The notes under the pieces are model-generated. The model was not told the origin of the DNA. It did no database searches and saw nothing but the letters and a program-made list of their open reading frames with translations. A DNA stretch of 5,278 nucleotides from Bdellovibrionales bacterium (GTDB taxonomy: Bacteria; Bdellovibrionota; Bdellovibrionia; Bdellovibrionales; JAMPXM01): positions 1-5,278 of the forward strand of contig SXRI01000105.1 of assembly GCA_005793615.1 (NCBI GenBank), read 5' to 3'. The position numbers were made by a program, and so were the translations under genes. Positions 5,087 through 5,278 of this stretch are shown here, one piece after another (within the stretch, counting starts at the first letter, position 1; every line of letters begins with the position of its first letter).

Positions 5087-5278
5087 AAAGCGGCGCGAAC
5101 TCCAAATGGTTGGTGATCTTTATCCTCGCGTCTGGCTTGAGCCTTGCTTTGCTTCGCGCCGTTGCCTTACACCAGGCCCGAGCGGCATGGACGGGCGTCA
5201 CCGCCCTTCTCAGGAATGAGTCAAATCTTTCAAATTCCTATCAAATCGCAAGAACCCTAGCTGACCTTGAAAAAGTCG
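5041..5278 (+). CDS. membrane protein, N-terminal part only (runs off the window)
   Basis: The frame is open from ATG 5041 to the window end (79 codons and one base). Basic and hydrophobic residues lead to a single clear transmembrane helix (WLVIFILASGLSLALLRAVA, residues 23-42), followed by a polar, helix-prone stretch (HQARAAW..., ...YQIARTLADLEKV). One N-terminal helix followed by an extracytoplasmic helical region is common in sensor histidine kinases and chemoreceptor-like proteins, but no catalytic motif is present in what is visible, so I do not assign a function. The start is ambiguous: ATG 5041, ATG 5050 (GGATGGA four bases upstream), or TTG 5083, which would make a TTGA four-base overlap with the YcaO stop, like the ATGA junction upstream. 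All options overlap the YcaO frame, so the gene belongs to the same operon. If it is a sensor, it could read out the ligand held by the SBP-like protein; that is speculation. Confidence 0.6.
   Translation, partial: MELMAQGPRRALALLKSGANSKWLVIFILASGLSLALLRAVALHQARAAWTGVTALLRNESNLSNSYQIARTLADLEKV

Overview
The window looks like accessory DNA from a Gram-negative bacterium. It has moderate GC, two proteins of the extracellular solute-binding protein family 5 (peptide type, SBP_bac_5), Sec-type or anchor-type N-termini, and an insertion-sequence end. No marker gene fixes the taxon; a predatory or free-living proteobacterium-like lineage is possible, but that is only a guess.

Layout. Bases 1-138 carry four copies of a ~24-bp repeat and stop at a CA dinucleotide, as expected for the terminal transposase-binding region of an IS21-like element. 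Directly after it lies what looks like the C-terminal remnant of a gene (open to 465), so the element probably cut into that gene. Facing it is a minus-strand gene (486-2054) for a membrane-anchored peptide-binding protein. A 422-bp divergent intergenic region (2055-2476) follows. It holds a strong hairpin (2186-2216), a 28-bp palindrome (2336-2363), a tandem 11-bp direct repeat (2368-2390) and a TACAAT -10-like box just upstream of a plus-strand operon.

The plus-strand operon is packed by overlaps: a 97-aa small protein of unknown function (2477-2770); a second, divergent SBP_bac_5-like protein (2763-4253); a short YcaO-like protein starting at an ATGA overlap (4250) and broken by one in-frame TAA at 4640-4642, with the same frame resuming YcaO-like sequence to 5086; and a membrane protein starting inside the end of the YcaO frame and running off the window (5041-5278).

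How they may work together. YcaO proteins use ATP to activate peptide backbone amides (azolines, thioamides, amidines), and family-5 binding proteins hold peptides. A small protein, a peptide-binding fold and a YcaO-like enzyme in one coupled operon suggest an uncharacterised peptide-modification or peptide-signalling system. This is inference. No permease, ATPase, dehydrogenase, TfuA or cyclodehydratase E1-like partner lies in the window. The YcaO departs from consensus at several ligand positions as well as carrying the stop, so decay of the locus is a serious alternative.
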